The notes: generated from the letters alone by a model not told the origin. Positions 1-7,316 are shown, counted from the first letter of the stretch. The stretch: DNA of 14,284 bases from Actinomycetes bacterium (GCA_021801615.1 JAJYXS010000193.1:1-14284), one strand, 5' to 3'. Program-made: numbers and translations.

Positions 1-1
1 G

Positions 2-523
2 GGGACCGGGGGGGGCGCGCTGCCCGTGCTCGGAGGCGGCCGGGGCCCGGCCGACCGTTGCCGGCTCGTGCCCTGGAGCCCCGCAGCCGCCTCGCCCGAG
101 CCGAAGGCGCCGCGCCGGAAGGTCTCCTCCGAGCCGAAGGCGCCGCGCCGGAAGGTCTCCTCCGAGCCGAAGGCGCCGCGCCGGAAGGTCTCCTCCGAGC
201 CGCCGTGGCCGGGGCGTCTCCCCCCGCCCGCTCCAGCGCGAGTGACGGTGGGAGACCGCCCGGTCGAGATGGTCGACGCCGCCAGCGTGCCCGTCGGCGT
301 CACCGCCAGGGGGTTGCTCACGGGGGACCCCGCGCGGCTCTCGGTCGACGGCGGCCCGTGGACCCCTGTGGTCGCGTGGAGCGCGCCGTGGCCGGTGGAG
401 GAGCGGTGGTGGTCGAGGGCGCGCCGGCGGGCCGCGCGCCTGCAGGTCTTGACCGCGGACGGCACGGCGCGGCTCCTCGTGGTCGAACGGGGCCGCTGGC
501 GGGTGGAAGCCACCTACGACTGA
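2..523 (+). CDS. imuB: ImuB, C-terminal part (Y-family polymerase-like mutasome protein), truncated by the window edge
   Basis: ImuB is a catalytically dead Y-family polymerase homologue. It bridges the beta clamp, ImuA' and DnaE2 in the SOS mutasome. The frame is open to the left edge, so only about 173 C-terminal residues are visible. They begin with PVLGGGRGPADR followed by LVPW, like the end of the ImuB little-finger region. They finish in a DUF6504-type tail with PWPVEERWW, a basic ARRRAARLQV stretch and GRWRVEATYD. Between these lies a low-complexity linker made of three copies of EPKAPRRKVSS, which is unusual and strongly basic. The stop is 61 bases before dnaE2, in the same orientation, as in imuA-imuB-dnaE2 operons; imuA and the SOS promoter would lie upstream of the window. 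The assignment rests on the C-terminal motifs plus the dnaE2 neighbour. The polymerase fold itself is out of view. Confidence 0.85.
   Translation, partial: GTGGGALPVLGGGRGPADRCRLVPWSPAAASPEPKAPRRKVSSEPKAPRRKVSSEPKAPRRKVSSEPPWPGRLPPPAPARVTVGDRPVEMVDAASVPVGVTARGLLTGDPARLSVDGGPWTPVVAWSAPWPVEERWWSRARRRAARLQVLTADGTARLLVVERGRWRVEATYD
98..196 (+). repeat. 33-bp tandem repeat, 3 perfect copies, in imuB
   Basis: Three head-to-tail copies at 98-130, 131-163 and 164-196, in frame, each encoding EPKAPRRKVSS. They form a basic, proline-containing linker before the conserved tail. The copies look identical at the nucleotide level, so the duplication is recent or kept homogeneous. Confidence 0.97.
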
Positions 524-572
524 GCCGACGACTGAGCCGACGACTGAACCGACGACTGAGACGACTGAACGG
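516..572 (+). repeat. 12-bp tandem repeat spanning the imuB stop codon and imuB-dnaE2 spacer
   Basis: About 4.75 copies of a unit like ACGACTGAGCCG, with one unit shortened to 9 bp. Copies start at 516, 528, 540, 552 and 561. The array begins in the last two ImuB codons. Each unit carries a TGA, and all five (521, 533, 545, 557, 566) are in the ImuB frame. Copy-number change would therefore not alter ImuB but would change the distance to the dnaE2 start. Confidence 0.95.
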
Positions 573-584
573 ACCGGCAGGACC

Positions 585-3500
585 ATGCGGTCGACGACGC
601 CCTACGCGGAGCTGCACTGCCATTCGAACTTCTCGTTCCTCGACGGCGCCTCCCATCCCGAGGAGCTCGCCGCCGAGGCCGCCCGGCTCGGGCTCTCGGC
701 CCTCGCGCTCACCGACCACGGCGGGCTCTACGGCGTCGTGCGCTTCAGCGAGGCGGCGCGACGCGTCGGGCTCCCCACGGTCTTCGGCGCAGAGCTCACC
801 CTCGCCCGGGCGGGAGCAGCGCGCACCCTCGCCCCGGCGGGAGCAGCGCGCAGCCTCATCCCGGCGGGAGCAGCGCGCACCCTCGCCCCGGCCGGGGTTG
901 GAGGGAGGCCGTCCCCCGCCCCCGCGCGCACCGGCGAGCCGGATCCCGACGGCCACCACCTGGTGGTGCTCGCCCGTGATCCCGAGGGCTACGCGCGCCT
1001 CAGCCGCACCATCTCCGAGGCCGGGCTCGCAGGCGGGGAGAAGGGACGTCCTGCGCTCTCGCTCGCGACCCTCGCCGACGCGCACGGCGGCCACTGGCAG
1101 GTCCTCACCGGATGCAGGAAAGGGGCGGTCGCCGCCGCGCTGACCCAAGAGGGACCGCGCGCGGCCCGCCGCCGCCTCGACGAGCTCGTGGCCGCGTTCG
1201 GGAGGGGCAACGTCGCGGTCGAGCTGTGGGACCACGGGGACCCGCTCGACTCCACGCGCAACGACGCCCTCGCGCACCTCGCAGTGCACGCCGGCTGCGC
1301 GCTCGTCGCCACCAACAACGTCCACTACGCGTCGCCGGCCAGGTTCCCGCTGGCCACGGCGCTCGCGGCGGTGCGGTCCCGCCGGCCGCTCGAAGAGCTG
1401 TGCGGCTGGCTCCCTGCCTCGGCGGCGGCGTGCCTGCGCGGCGGCGGAGAGCAGGAGCGGCGCTTCGCGCGCTGGCCGGGCGCGGTGGAGCAGGCCGCGG
1501 AGATCGGCGCCGCGTGCGCCTTCGACCTGCGCCTGGTCGCCCCGGGGCTGCCGGCGTTCCCCGTCCCGCCCGGCCACGACGAGGACAGCTGGCTGCGCCA
1601 CCTGGTGGAGGAAGGCGCGGCCCGCCGCTACGGCCCGCGCGGCGCCGAGCGCGTCCGGGGCGCGTGGGAACGGCTCGACCACGAGCTCTCGGTCATCTCG
1701 ACGCTCGGCTACGCGGGCTACTTCCTCACGGTCTGGGACATCGTGGAGCAGTGCCGGCGCACCGGCGTCTACTGCCAGGGGCGTGGCTCGGCCGCGACGT
1801 CGGCGGTCTGCTACGTGCTCGGCATCACCATCGTGGACGCGGTGTCGCTCGGTCTGCTCTTCGAGCGGTTCCTCTCACCCGCACGCGACGGGCCGCCCGA
1901 CATCGACCTCGACATCGAGTCCACGCGCCGTGAGGAGATCATCCAGTACGTCTACGAGCGCTACGGCCGCCGCCACGCCGCCCAGGTGGCGGACGTCGTC
2001 ACGTACCGGCCCCGGTCCGCGTTGCGCGACATGGGGAAGGCGCTGGGCTACGGTGCCGAGGACGTGGAGCGGTGGGCCGGGCGGACCGAGCGTGCCGAGG
2101 CGCTGGCGGCACGCGAGGACCTGCCCGCGACGTTGCGGCGCCTGGCAGCGGAGGCGCTCGACTTCCCGCGCCATCTCGGCATCCACTCCGGCGGCATGGT
2201 GATCTGCGACCGGCCGGTGGTCGACGTCTGCCCCGTCGAGCCCGCGCGTCTGCCCACACGCACGGTCCTGCAGTGGGACAAGGACGACTGCGCGGCCGCG
2301 GGGCTCGTGAAGTTCGACCTGCTCGGCCTCGGGATGCTGGAGGCGCTCCACCACACGGTCGATCTCGTCGCAGAGCACCACGGCGTGGCGATCGACCTCG
2401 CGGCGCTCCCCCAGGAGGACGCCGTCTACGACCTGTTGTGCCGGGCGGACACGGTCGGGGTCTTCCAGGTGGAGAGCCGCGCGCAGATGGGGACGCTGCC
2501 GCGCGTCCAGCCGCGCTGCTTCTACGACCTCGCGGTCGAGGTCGCGCTCGTGCGGCCCGGCCCGATCCAGGGGCACGCGGTGCACCCCTACATCCGCCGC
2601 CGTCGCGGCGAGGAGCCCGTCACCTACCTGCACCCGCTGCTCGAGCCGGCGTTGCGCCGCACCCTCGGGGTCCCGCTCTTCCAAGAGCAGCTCATGCAGA
2701 TCGCGGTCGACGTCGCCGGGTTCACGCCGTCGGATGCAGACGAGCTGCGACAGGCGATGAGCCACAGGCGCTCCGACGAGAGGATGGGCGCGCTGCGCGA
2801 CCGGCTCTTCTCGGGGATGGCCGCGCGCGGGGTGCCCGACCACGTGGCGCAGCAGGTCTACGAGAGCCTCTCGGCGTTCGCGAATTTCGGCTTCCCAGAG
2901 AGCCACTCCCTCTCCTTCGCCTCGCTCGTGTACGCCTCGGCGTGGTTGAAGCTGCACTACCCGGCGGCCTTCACCGCCGGCCTCCTGAACGCGCAGCCGA
3001 TGGGCTTCTGGTCGCCGCAGAGCCTTCTCGCCGACGCCGAGCGCCACGGGATCTCGGTGCTGCGGCCCGACGTGAACGTGGGCCGAGCCGGCGCGGCGCC
3101 CGTCGGCGCGGCGGCGTTGCGCCTGGGGCTCTCCTCCGTCCGCTTCGTCGGCAAGGAGACCGCCGAGCGCCTGGTGGCCGGGCAGCCCTGGGAGAGCCAG
3201 GAGGACCTCGTGCGCCGCGGCGGGCTCAACCGGGCGCAGCTCGAAGCGCTCGCGCTGGCGGGCGCGCTCGACGGGCTCGCCGGGCGGACCGGGGGGCCGG
3301 GGCGGACCGGGGGATCGCAGCGGCGTGCGCTCGTCTGGACGGCGGGCGCGGCCGCGCAGGCGACCCCCGGACGTCTCCCGGGGATCGTGACCGGCGCCGT
3401 CGCGCCCCCGCTCCCGCCGCGCTCGGCTGCAGAGGAGGTGGGAGACGACCTGTGGTCGCTCGGGGTGACCCCGGAGCGCACCGCCATCGGGCTCGCCCGC

Positions 3501-3830
3501 CCAGAGCTCACGCGCCGCGGCGTGGCGACGATCGCGCAGGTCGTGGCGAGCTCCTCCTCCAAGGTGGCCGTCGCCGGGGTGGTGACCCACCGCCAGCAAC
3601 CCGAGACCGCGCGCGGCGCGGTCTTCTTGAACTTGGAGGACGAGACCGGGATGGTGAACGTCGTGTGCTCGAGGGGGGCGTGGGCACGCTGGCGGGAGGT
3701 GGCGAGGAGCTCGCCTGCGTTGATCGTGAAGGGGCGCTTGGAGCGGGCCCAGGGGGCGCTGAACGTGGTGGCCGAGCGCTTCGAGCCGATCGAGCTCGGC
3801 CCCGTGCCCGGATCTCGCGACTTCCGCTAG
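585..3830 (+). CDS. dnaE2: DnaE2 / ImuC, error-prone DNA polymerase III alpha-type subunit
   Basis: C-family DNA polymerase for SOS translesion synthesis and induced mutagenesis, working with ImuB on the beta clamp. At 1081 residues it has DnaE2 length, shorter than replicative DnaE1. An N-terminal PHP domain has HCH at 11-13, TDHGG at 43-47 and E70. The polymerase core has PDIDLDIE, with acidic residues D441 and D443, and a third probable catalytic Asp in KFDLLGLG (D578). A helix-hairpin-helix region lies at about 822-905 and an OB fold at about 993-1066. The C-terminus SRDFR is typical of DnaE2, and there is no replicative tau-binding tail. Oddities are a 3 x 9-residue repeat inserted in the PHP domain (74-100) and a GRTGG duplication near 900-911. 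The ATG at 585 follows a weak AGGA only 2 nt upstream, so translational coupling from imuB is plausible. It was chosen because the PHP motif begins at residue 9. Confidence 0.97.
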   Translation: MRSTTPYAELHCHSNFSFLDGASHPEELAAEAARLGLSALALTDHGGLYGVVRFSEAARRVGLPTVFGAELTLARAGAARTLAPAGAARSLIPAGAARTLAPAGVGGRPSPAPARTGEPDPDGHHLVVLARDPEGYARLSRTISEAGLAGGEKGRPALSLATLADAHGGHWQVLTGCRKGAVAAALTQEGPRAARRRLDELVAAFGRGNVAVELWDHGDPLDSTRNDALAHLAVHAGCALVATNNVHYASPARFPLATALAAVRSRRPLEELCGWLPASAAACLRGGGEQERRFARWPGAVEQAAEIGAACAFDLRLVAPGLPAFPVPPGHDEDSWLRHLVEEGAARRYGPRGAERVRGAWERLDHELSVISTLGYAGYFLTVWDIVEQCRRTGVYCQGRGSAATSAVCYVLGITIVDAVSLGLLFERFLSPARDGPPDIDLDIESTRREEIIQYVYERYGRRHAAQVADVVTYRPRSALRDMGKALGYGAEDVERWAGRTERAEALAAREDLPATLRRLAAEALDFPRHLGIHSGGMVICDRPVVDVCPVEPARLPTRTVLQWDKDDCAAAGLVKFDLLGLGMLEALHHTVDLVAEHHGVAIDLAALPQEDAVYDLLCRADTVGVFQVESRAQMGTLPRVQPRCFYDLAVEVALVRPGPIQGHAVHPYIRRRRGEEPVTYLHPLLEPALRRTLGVPLFQEQLMQIAVDVAGFTPSDADELRQAMSHRRSDERMGALRDRLFSGMAARGVPDHVAQQVYESLSAFANFGFPESHSLSFASLVYASAWLKLHYPAAFTAGLLNAQPMGFWSPQSLLADAERHGISVLRPDVNVGRAGAAPVGAAALRLGLSSVRFVGKETAERLVAGQPWESQEDLVRRGGLNRAQLEALALAGALDGLAGRTGGPGRTGGSQRRALVWTAGAAAQATPGRLPGIVTGAVAPPLPPRSAAEEVGDDLWSLGVTPERTAIGLARPELTRRGVATIAQVVASSSSKVAVAGVVTHRQQPETARGAVFLNLEDETGMVNVVCSRGAWARWREVARSSPALIVKGRLERAQGALNVVAERFEPIELGPVPGSRDFR
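804..897 (+). repeat. 27-bp tandem repeat, 3 copies plus a partial, in the dnaE2 PHP domain
   Basis: Units at 804-830, 831-857 and 858-884, with a partial fourth to 897. They encode ARAGAARTL, APAGAARSL, IPAGAARTL and APAG (residues 74-104). The repeat lies directly after the conserved PTVFGAELTL strand and before HHLVVLA, so it expands a surface loop of the PHP domain. Copies differ at a few bases. Confidence 0.95.
3282..3317 (+). repeat. 18-bp direct duplication in dnaE2
   Basis: GGGCGGACCGGGGG occurs at 3282 and again at 3300 (period 18 bp). It encodes GRTGGP then GRTGGS in the linker between the helix-hairpin-helix region and the OB-fold part of DnaE2. It is in frame and probably a flexible linker. 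Confidence 0.85.
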
Positions 3831-3863
3831 GCCAGAGAGGTCATCGGCCCGAGACGACGAAGA

Positions 3864-4301
3864 TCAGCCCCGGGTCCGCTGGATGCCGGCCTTCTCGAGC
3901 ACCTGCACGCTGACGCCCACCGCGCGCCACGCCGAGTAGGAGACCCCCTTGCGAGTGCTGTAGTCCTTCGCGACCCGGATGAAGTCCTTCTCGAGCGCGC
4001 CGACGTCCACCGACTGGTCGGAGTGCGCGAGCTCCGCCTCGAGGTCCCGTTGCTCTTGGACGAGGTGCAGCCGGTTCAGCGGGCTCGCCGAGGCGAGCTC
4101 CTTCTCGATCGCCGCGAGCTTCTTTCGGATCGACTCGACCGTGCGCTTCCGTCCCCGTCGCGGCTTGGCCGTCTCCAGCGCCTCCAGGTACGCCCGCACG
4201 ATCCGGCCCTCTTCGCGGCCCTTCGCCAAGGCCGCCTTGTGCGCGTCGGACATCGGGCCAGGCTTGCGGGACCGCTTCTTCACGTCAGGCGGCGTCGTCA
4301 T
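3864..4301 (-). CDS. Conserved hypothetical protein, basic with predicted coiled coil
   Basis: 145 residues from the ATG at 4301. The start MTTPPDVKKRSRKPGPMSDAHK is lysine/arginine-rich. AHKAALAKGREEGR and a central charged helix rich in K/E (IRKKLAAIEKELA) suggest a coiled coil. The C-terminal part contains YSTRKGVSYSAWRAVGV. I recall this arrangement as a family of uncharacterised actinobacterial proteins and know of no function; the basic ends would suit nucleic-acid binding, which is inference only. Upstream in-frame ATGs exist at 4349 and 4328. I chose 4301 because the conserved-looking sequence begins there and TAGAGT (4310-4315, minus strand) sits 8 nt upstream, fitting a leaderless mRNA. 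It is convergent with dnaE2, with 33 bp between the stops. Confidence 0.8.
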   Translation of the reverse strand: MTTPPDVKKRSRKPGPMSDAHKAALAKGREEGRIVRAYLEALETAKPRRGRKRTVESIRKKLAAIEKELASASPLNRLHLVQEQRDLEAELAHSDQSVDVGALEKDFIRVAKDYSTRKGVSYSAWRAVGVSVQVLEKAGIQRTRG

Positions 4302-4309
4302 CGCACAGA

Positions 4310-4315
4310 ACTCTA
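4310..4315 (-). promoter_or_regulatory. -10 candidate for the minus-strand hypothetical gene (leaderless)
   Basis: TAGAGT on the minus strand, 8 nt before the ATG at 4301, so transcription would begin at or next to the start codon. No Shine-Dalgarno and no convincing -35 box are seen. Confidence 0.45.
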
Positions 4316-4584
4316 CACCGCCATGAGCCATTTGGATGCACGCCTGCATCGGCTCGTTTGACGCCCGAGGCGCGCACCTCCGTCACGTCGCCATGGTCGA
4401 ACGCCGGTGCCAGGTGGCGCCGAGGTGCGCTCTTCTCCCTGGTCACCTGCATCGACATGGCCCGCCGAGCCCGTCTTCGTCCGGTGTTGCCGCCCCGCTT
4501 TCGGCCTATGGGTGCCCGGCGGGGCGCGCGTCACGCCCGAAGACGCCACCGCGCACGGGCAGCACGAGCGCACGTCCCTATGCG

Positions 4585-4590
4585 TAGGCT
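4585..4590 (+). promoter_or_regulatory. -10 candidate for csaA (leaderless)
   Basis: TAGGCT, 9 nt before the ATG at 4600. No Shine-Dalgarno is present. The spacing matches the other leaderless-type starts in the window. Confidence 0.5.
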
Positions 4591-4599
4591 CTTTCGCCG

Positions 4600-4926
4600 A
4601 TGATCGACTGGGACGACTTCGAGAAGGTCGACGTCCGGGTGGGGCGCGTCGTCGAGGTGACGGACTTCCCCGAGGCGCGCAAGCCTGCGTGGAAGCTCCT
4701 GATCGACTTCGGGCCGGAGATCGGCCTGAAGCGGTCCTCCGCCCAGATCACGAACTATCCGAGGGAGGCGCTCGAAGGACGGCTGGTCCTCGCGGTGGTG
4801 AACTTCCCGCCGCGCCAGATCGGTCCGTTCCGCTCCGAGGTGTTGACGCTCGGCACGTACCGCGAAGGCACCGTGCTGCTCGTCGACCCCGACCCCGGCG
4901 CCCGACCGGGCGACCGGCTGGGTTGA
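4600..4926 (+). CDS. csaA: CsaA-like tRNA-binding-domain protein / secretion chaperone
   Basis: 108 residues forming a single stand-alone tRNA-binding OB fold. Diagnostic stretches are DFEKVDVRVGRVVEV, FPEARKPAWKLLIDFG, KRSSAQIT and VVNFPPRQIGPFRSEVL, in the order found in CsaA. The length equals that of the family (about 110). CsaA is a cytosolic dimer that in Bacillus acts as an export-related chaperone; the domain is shared with methionyl-tRNA synthetase C-termini and Arc1p, so tRNA binding is also possible. The ATG follows a -10-like hexamer with no Shine-Dalgarno. The next gene starts 15 nt after the stop in the same direction. The family assignment is secure; its role in this organism is unknown. 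Confidence 0.92.
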   Translation: MIDWDDFEKVDVRVGRVVEVTDFPEARKPAWKLLIDFGPEIGLKRSSAQITNYPREALEGRLVLAVVNFPPRQIGPFRSEVLTLGTYREGTVLLVDPDPGARPGDRLG

Positions 4927-4941
4927 ACCTCCCCCTGTATC

Positions 4942-5817
4942 GTGCAGCCGTTGACGCGTCGCTTCGTGCTCCGTGCTTCGAGCGCAGTCGTGATCGTGGC
5001 GCTCGCGATCGCTGGCTACGTGGTCTTCGTCCCCGTGCACCGTCCCGATCCGCGCGAGCTCGCCTCGCTCGCGATCGCAAGCCCGGTCGCGGGCCTCCGA
5101 GCCCACCCGAAGACCTCCGTGAGGTCCGCGTCGGGCGTGCCGCTCGCCGCCGTGAAGAAGGCCGCAGCGTCCACACCGGGCGAGACCGGCGCGTACGTCG
5201 TCCAGTGGAGGGGCGCCGCGCCGGTGACGTCGGGCTCGGTCGAGGTGATCGCCGTGCCGACCGCACGACTCGCGAGGTCCGTGAAGAAGGAAGCCGTGGC
5301 CGCCGAGCTCTCCCGGACGAGCCTCACATCCTCGGGCTACGGGTACGGCGGGACGACGAGCGTGCCAGGCGTCCCCGGGGCGGAGGCCGCGTACTACCTG
5401 AAGGGCACAACGCCGACGATCACCGCGGCGACGCCGCGTGCGACGGTGGCGGTCTTCCGAGCCGGCCGCGTCGTGCTCGAAGTGAGAGCCGAGTCCAAGG
5501 GGGACAGCGCGACAACGGTTGCCCGCGCGCTCGCGACGGCAGAGCACCGCCACCTCGATCGCATGCGAAGGGACCTGGTGCTCGCCGAGACGCGCTTTCC
5601 TGTGGTCGCCTCGGCCGTCTACGTGCTCGTCGCGCTCGGGGTCCTCGCGGTCGTGCTGGCTGCACCGGGGTTCGTCGTCGCGCTCGAGCGGCGGCGGCAC
5701 GACGCTCGGACCGCGGCGGAACGCCGCGCACGGGTCGCGCGTGGCAGCAAGGTCGTGAAGCGCCACGCCCCCCGCGGGTACGCCGCCCAGGTGGAAGCAC
5801 GGTCGCGCCGGCGTTGA
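4942..5817 (+). CDS. Hypothetical membrane-anchored protein with two transmembrane helices
   Basis: Up to 291 residues, not recognised. A basic start is followed by one hydrophobic helix (about 13-31, VVIVALAIAGYVVFV). An extracytoplasmic-type region of about 185 residues, rich in Ala, Thr, Ser and Val, follows. A second helix (about 219-245) ends in FVVALERRRHD and a very basic tail. By the positive-inside rule both ends would be cytoplasmic and the middle outside. The GTG at 4942 is used here. TTG at 4951 is an attractive alternative, because TATCGT (4938-4943) lies 7 nt before it, like the leaderless starts nearby; GTG 4966 is also possible. It lies 15 nt after csaA and may be co-transcribed. 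A GC-rich hairpin follows the stop. Confidence 0.75.
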   Translation: MQPLTRRFVLRASSAVVIVALAIAGYVVFVPVHRPDPRELASLAIASPVAGLRAHPKTSVRSASGVPLAAVKKAAASTPGETGAYVVQWRGAAPVTSGSVEVIAVPTARLARSVKKEAVAAELSRTSLTSSGYGYGGTTSVPGVPGAEAAYYLKGTTPTITAATPRATVAVFRAGRVVLEVRAESKGDSATTVARALATAEHRHLDRMRRDLVLAETRFPVVASAVYVLVALGVLAVVLAAPGFVVALERRRHDARTAAERRARVARGSKVVKRHAPRGYAAQVEARSRRR

Positions 5818-5821
5818 GGCC

Positions 5822-5840
5822 CCGGGCGAGGCGCGCCCGG
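5822..5840. terminator. GC-rich hairpin, possible bidirectional terminator
   Basis: CCGGGCG-AGGCG-CGCCCGG is a perfect 7-bp stem with a 5-nt loop, 5 nt after the stop of the two-helix membrane protein and between convergent genes. There is no T tract, so intrinsic termination is uncertain. Confidence 0.4.
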
Positions 5841-5898
5841 CGAAGGTGGCCACGCCGCGCGGAAGATCGTCGGGACGCGGGTTTGGTCGCCGGAGCGC

Positions 5899-6306
5899 TC
5901 ATCGTCGGGTGCCCCTGCGCGCACGCCGCAGAGGGCGGAGCACGCGTCCGCGCCGGCGGAGACGGCTGCGCCAGGAGACGGCGCTCGCGAGGGCCAGCAC
6001 GACGATCCCCGCCGACTCCACCCCCAGGCTCTCCGTCGCGAACGGAGCGGAGAAGCTGTCGCGGAAGCCGAAGAGGCTCAGCTCGACGCTCCATACGAGG
6101 CCTCCGATGGTGGAGGCGAGGAAGAGCGCACCGGCCGCTGCGGGCACCGGGTGGCGGGTGACGAGCACGGTCGCGCCGAGCACGAAGGCGGAGATCGACT
6201 GGAGGAGGAAGAGCCAGCCGATCGTCGGGACGCTCTTGTAGCCGGAGGCCCAAAGGTGCAGGTGGATCGCGCCCGACCAGACGAGCAGCGCTGCGCCGAG
6301 CGCCAT
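5899..6306 (-). CDS. Small polytopic membrane protein, four predicted helices
   Basis: 135 residues from the ATG at 6306. Hydrophobic segments are at about 4-20 (LVWSGAIHLHLW), 27-49 (PTIGWLFLLQSISAFVLGA), 54-77 (AAAGALFLASTIGGLVWSV) and 93-110 (SAGIVVLALASAV). The C-terminal tail RSRLRRRGRVLRPLRRARR is arginine-rich and should be cytoplasmic. The histidine pair in helix 1 (HLHLW) and the GY..VPTIG loop recall uncharacterised actinobacterial membrane proteins; no function can be assigned. The frame stays open far upstream but becomes arginine-rich low complexity. GTG 6405 is the next plausible start and would add 33 basic residues. Neither start has a clear Shine-Dalgarno or -10 hexamer. It is convergent with the preceding gene. 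Confidence 0.72.
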   Translation of the reverse strand: MALGAALLVWSGAIHLHLWASGYKSVPTIGWLFLLQSISAFVLGATVLVTRHPVPAAAGALFLASTIGGLVWSVELSLFGFRDSFSAPFATESLGVESAGIVVLALASAVSWRSRLRRRGRVLRPLRRARRGTRR

Positions 6307-6480
6307 CGGCGCGTCGGCGAGCCTTCGCCACGCGCCGGCGCGCCTTGCAGCACGCCGCGAGCGCGTCGGGGCGGTGGCGCGGGATCGACCGCCCGAGCGG
6401 CTCACCGCCGTCTCGTTCCGTCCGGCGGCTGCGGGGTTCGAGTGGAGAAGCCTCTTGCTGCCGCCTCGGCACGGGCGCCG

Positions 6481-6519
6481 GGCAAGGCGTGGCGGAAGCC
6501 GCCGCGCGCCGTGCTTGCC
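6481..6519. other. Nested stem-loop in a non-coding region
   Basis: GGCAAG (6481) pairs with CTTGCC (to 6519). Inside it GCG pairs with CGC, and GGCGG-AAG-CCGCC (6491-6503) forms the tip, with one GT pair and a 6-nt bulge. There is no T tract. It could be an RNA structure or chance pairing in GC-rich DNA. Confidence 0.35.
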
Positions 6520-6740
6520 TTGCGAGCCGCGTGCACAGCCGCGCGCGGATCGTCCGGGCAGCAGCAGCGACTCCGACGGTCGACGGAAGGGGCCTGGGCC
6601 ATGACGAGGTGCTCGGAGCAATGCTCTCGCCCGCCGGTCGGCGTCGCAAGCCGGGCCGCTCGTGTCGCTTCCCCGCTCGCCCACCCCCGTCCGTCGAGAG
6701 CGAGGGTCCTTCGGCCCTACGGCGGTTCCAGCGAGGCTCG

Positions 6741-6746
6741 TACGAT
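6741..6746 (+). promoter_or_regulatory. -10 candidate for the SRPBCC-like gene (leaderless)
   Basis: TACGAT, 9 nt upstream of the ATG at 6756. There is no Shine-Dalgarno, and the spacing equals that before csaA. Confidence 0.45.
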
Positions 6747-6755
6747 CGTCACGAT

Positions 6756-7298
6756 ATGGTCCCGATCGTCCCGCCGTGGGATGAGCGTCATGGGAAAGGA
6801 TCGACGCCGGCCGTCTTCCTCCGGGACTTCGTGGACGTGGACCAGCCGGAGCGGCTCGTCGGCGAGCGCCTGCGCGGCGGGCAGGCCTGGCTGGCACGGC
6901 TCGCGGGCGCAGCGGGCGGCGACACGGAGACCCAGCTGGTGCGGCTCGGTCCTTCTGCGCTCGGAGAGCTGGTCACCCGGGAGGTCCGGGTCCGCCTCGG
7001 GCAGCCCACGTCGCTCGAGACCGGCGTCGTCGTGCCGCTGCGCTGGGAGGACGCCCGCAAGCCGAGCCTGTTCCCCGTGCTCGACGGCAACCTCGAGGTG
7101 GTGCCGCTCGGCCCGGAGCGAAGCCGCGTCGTGCTGCACGCCTCCTACCGCCCGCCCTTCGACGGGGTGGGGAGGGCGCTCGACCAGGCGCTGCTGCACC
7201 GCGTCGCCGAGTCGACGGTCCGCACCTTCCTCTGCAAGGTGGCCGAGACGTTGCAGGACTGGCATGGCGACGGAGCCGACGAAGGCGAGGACGGCTGA
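6756..7298 (+). CDS. Conserved hypothetical protein, possible SRPBCC-type fold
   Basis: 180 residues, soluble, no signal peptide. The second half alternates strand-like segments (VTREVRVRLG, TGVVVPLRWE, GNLEVVPLG, SRVVLHASYRPP). These are followed by a long amphipathic helix (ALDQALLHRVAESTVRTFLCKVAETL), an order resembling SRPBCC / polyketide-cyclase-like ligand-binding proteins. That is a shape argument, not a motif match. The open frame extends upstream to 6345, but the sequence there is arginine-rich and unlike protein. The ATG at 6756 is chosen because the protein-like sequence begins there and TACGAT precedes it at leaderless spacing. It is convergent with the ABM-like gene (18 bp between stops). 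Confidence 0.78.
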   Translation: MVPIVPPWDERHGKGSTPAVFLRDFVDVDQPERLVGERLRGGQAWLARLAGAAGGDTETQLVRLGPSALGELVTREVRVRLGQPTSLETGVVVPLRWEDARKPSLFPVLDGNLEVVPLGPERSRVVLHASYRPPFDGVGRALDQALLHRVAESTVRTFLCKVAETLQDWHGDGADEGEDG

Positions 7299-7316
7299 GG
7301 GCGCGGCGGGCAGGGC

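Larger units (their letters stand above)
4302..4599. other. Divergent intergenic region without a recognisable gene
   Basis: About 300 bp between the minus-strand hypothetical and csaA. Short open frames on both strands give low-complexity arginine/proline-rich translations with no protein-like pattern. It holds the two -10 candidates described separately and an inverted repeat, GATGCA-CGCC-TGCATC (4335-4350). Confidence 0.6.
6307..6755. other. Divergent intergenic region, no gene recognised
   Basis: About 450 bp between divergent genes. Overlapping open frames are present on both strands, as expected at this GC content, but none reads like a protein. It contains a strong imperfect hairpin at 6481-6519 and, next to the right-hand gene, a -10 candidate. 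If the minus-strand gene starts at GTG 6405, the region is about 100 bp shorter. Confidence 0.55.

Noticed and set aside
318..1682. Long minus-strand reading frame opposite dnaE2
   Set aside because: Arginine/alanine-rich shadow of imuB and dnaE2, without protein-like motifs. The plus-strand frame carries all the polymerase motifs.
1875..3599. 574-codon minus-strand open frame
   Set aside because: Antisense to the DnaE2 core and explained by high GC third-position bias. No recognisable domain.
2072..3913. 613-codon plus-strand open frame overlapping dnaE2
   Set aside because: Out-of-frame shadow with low-complexity Arg/Gly/Ala translation.
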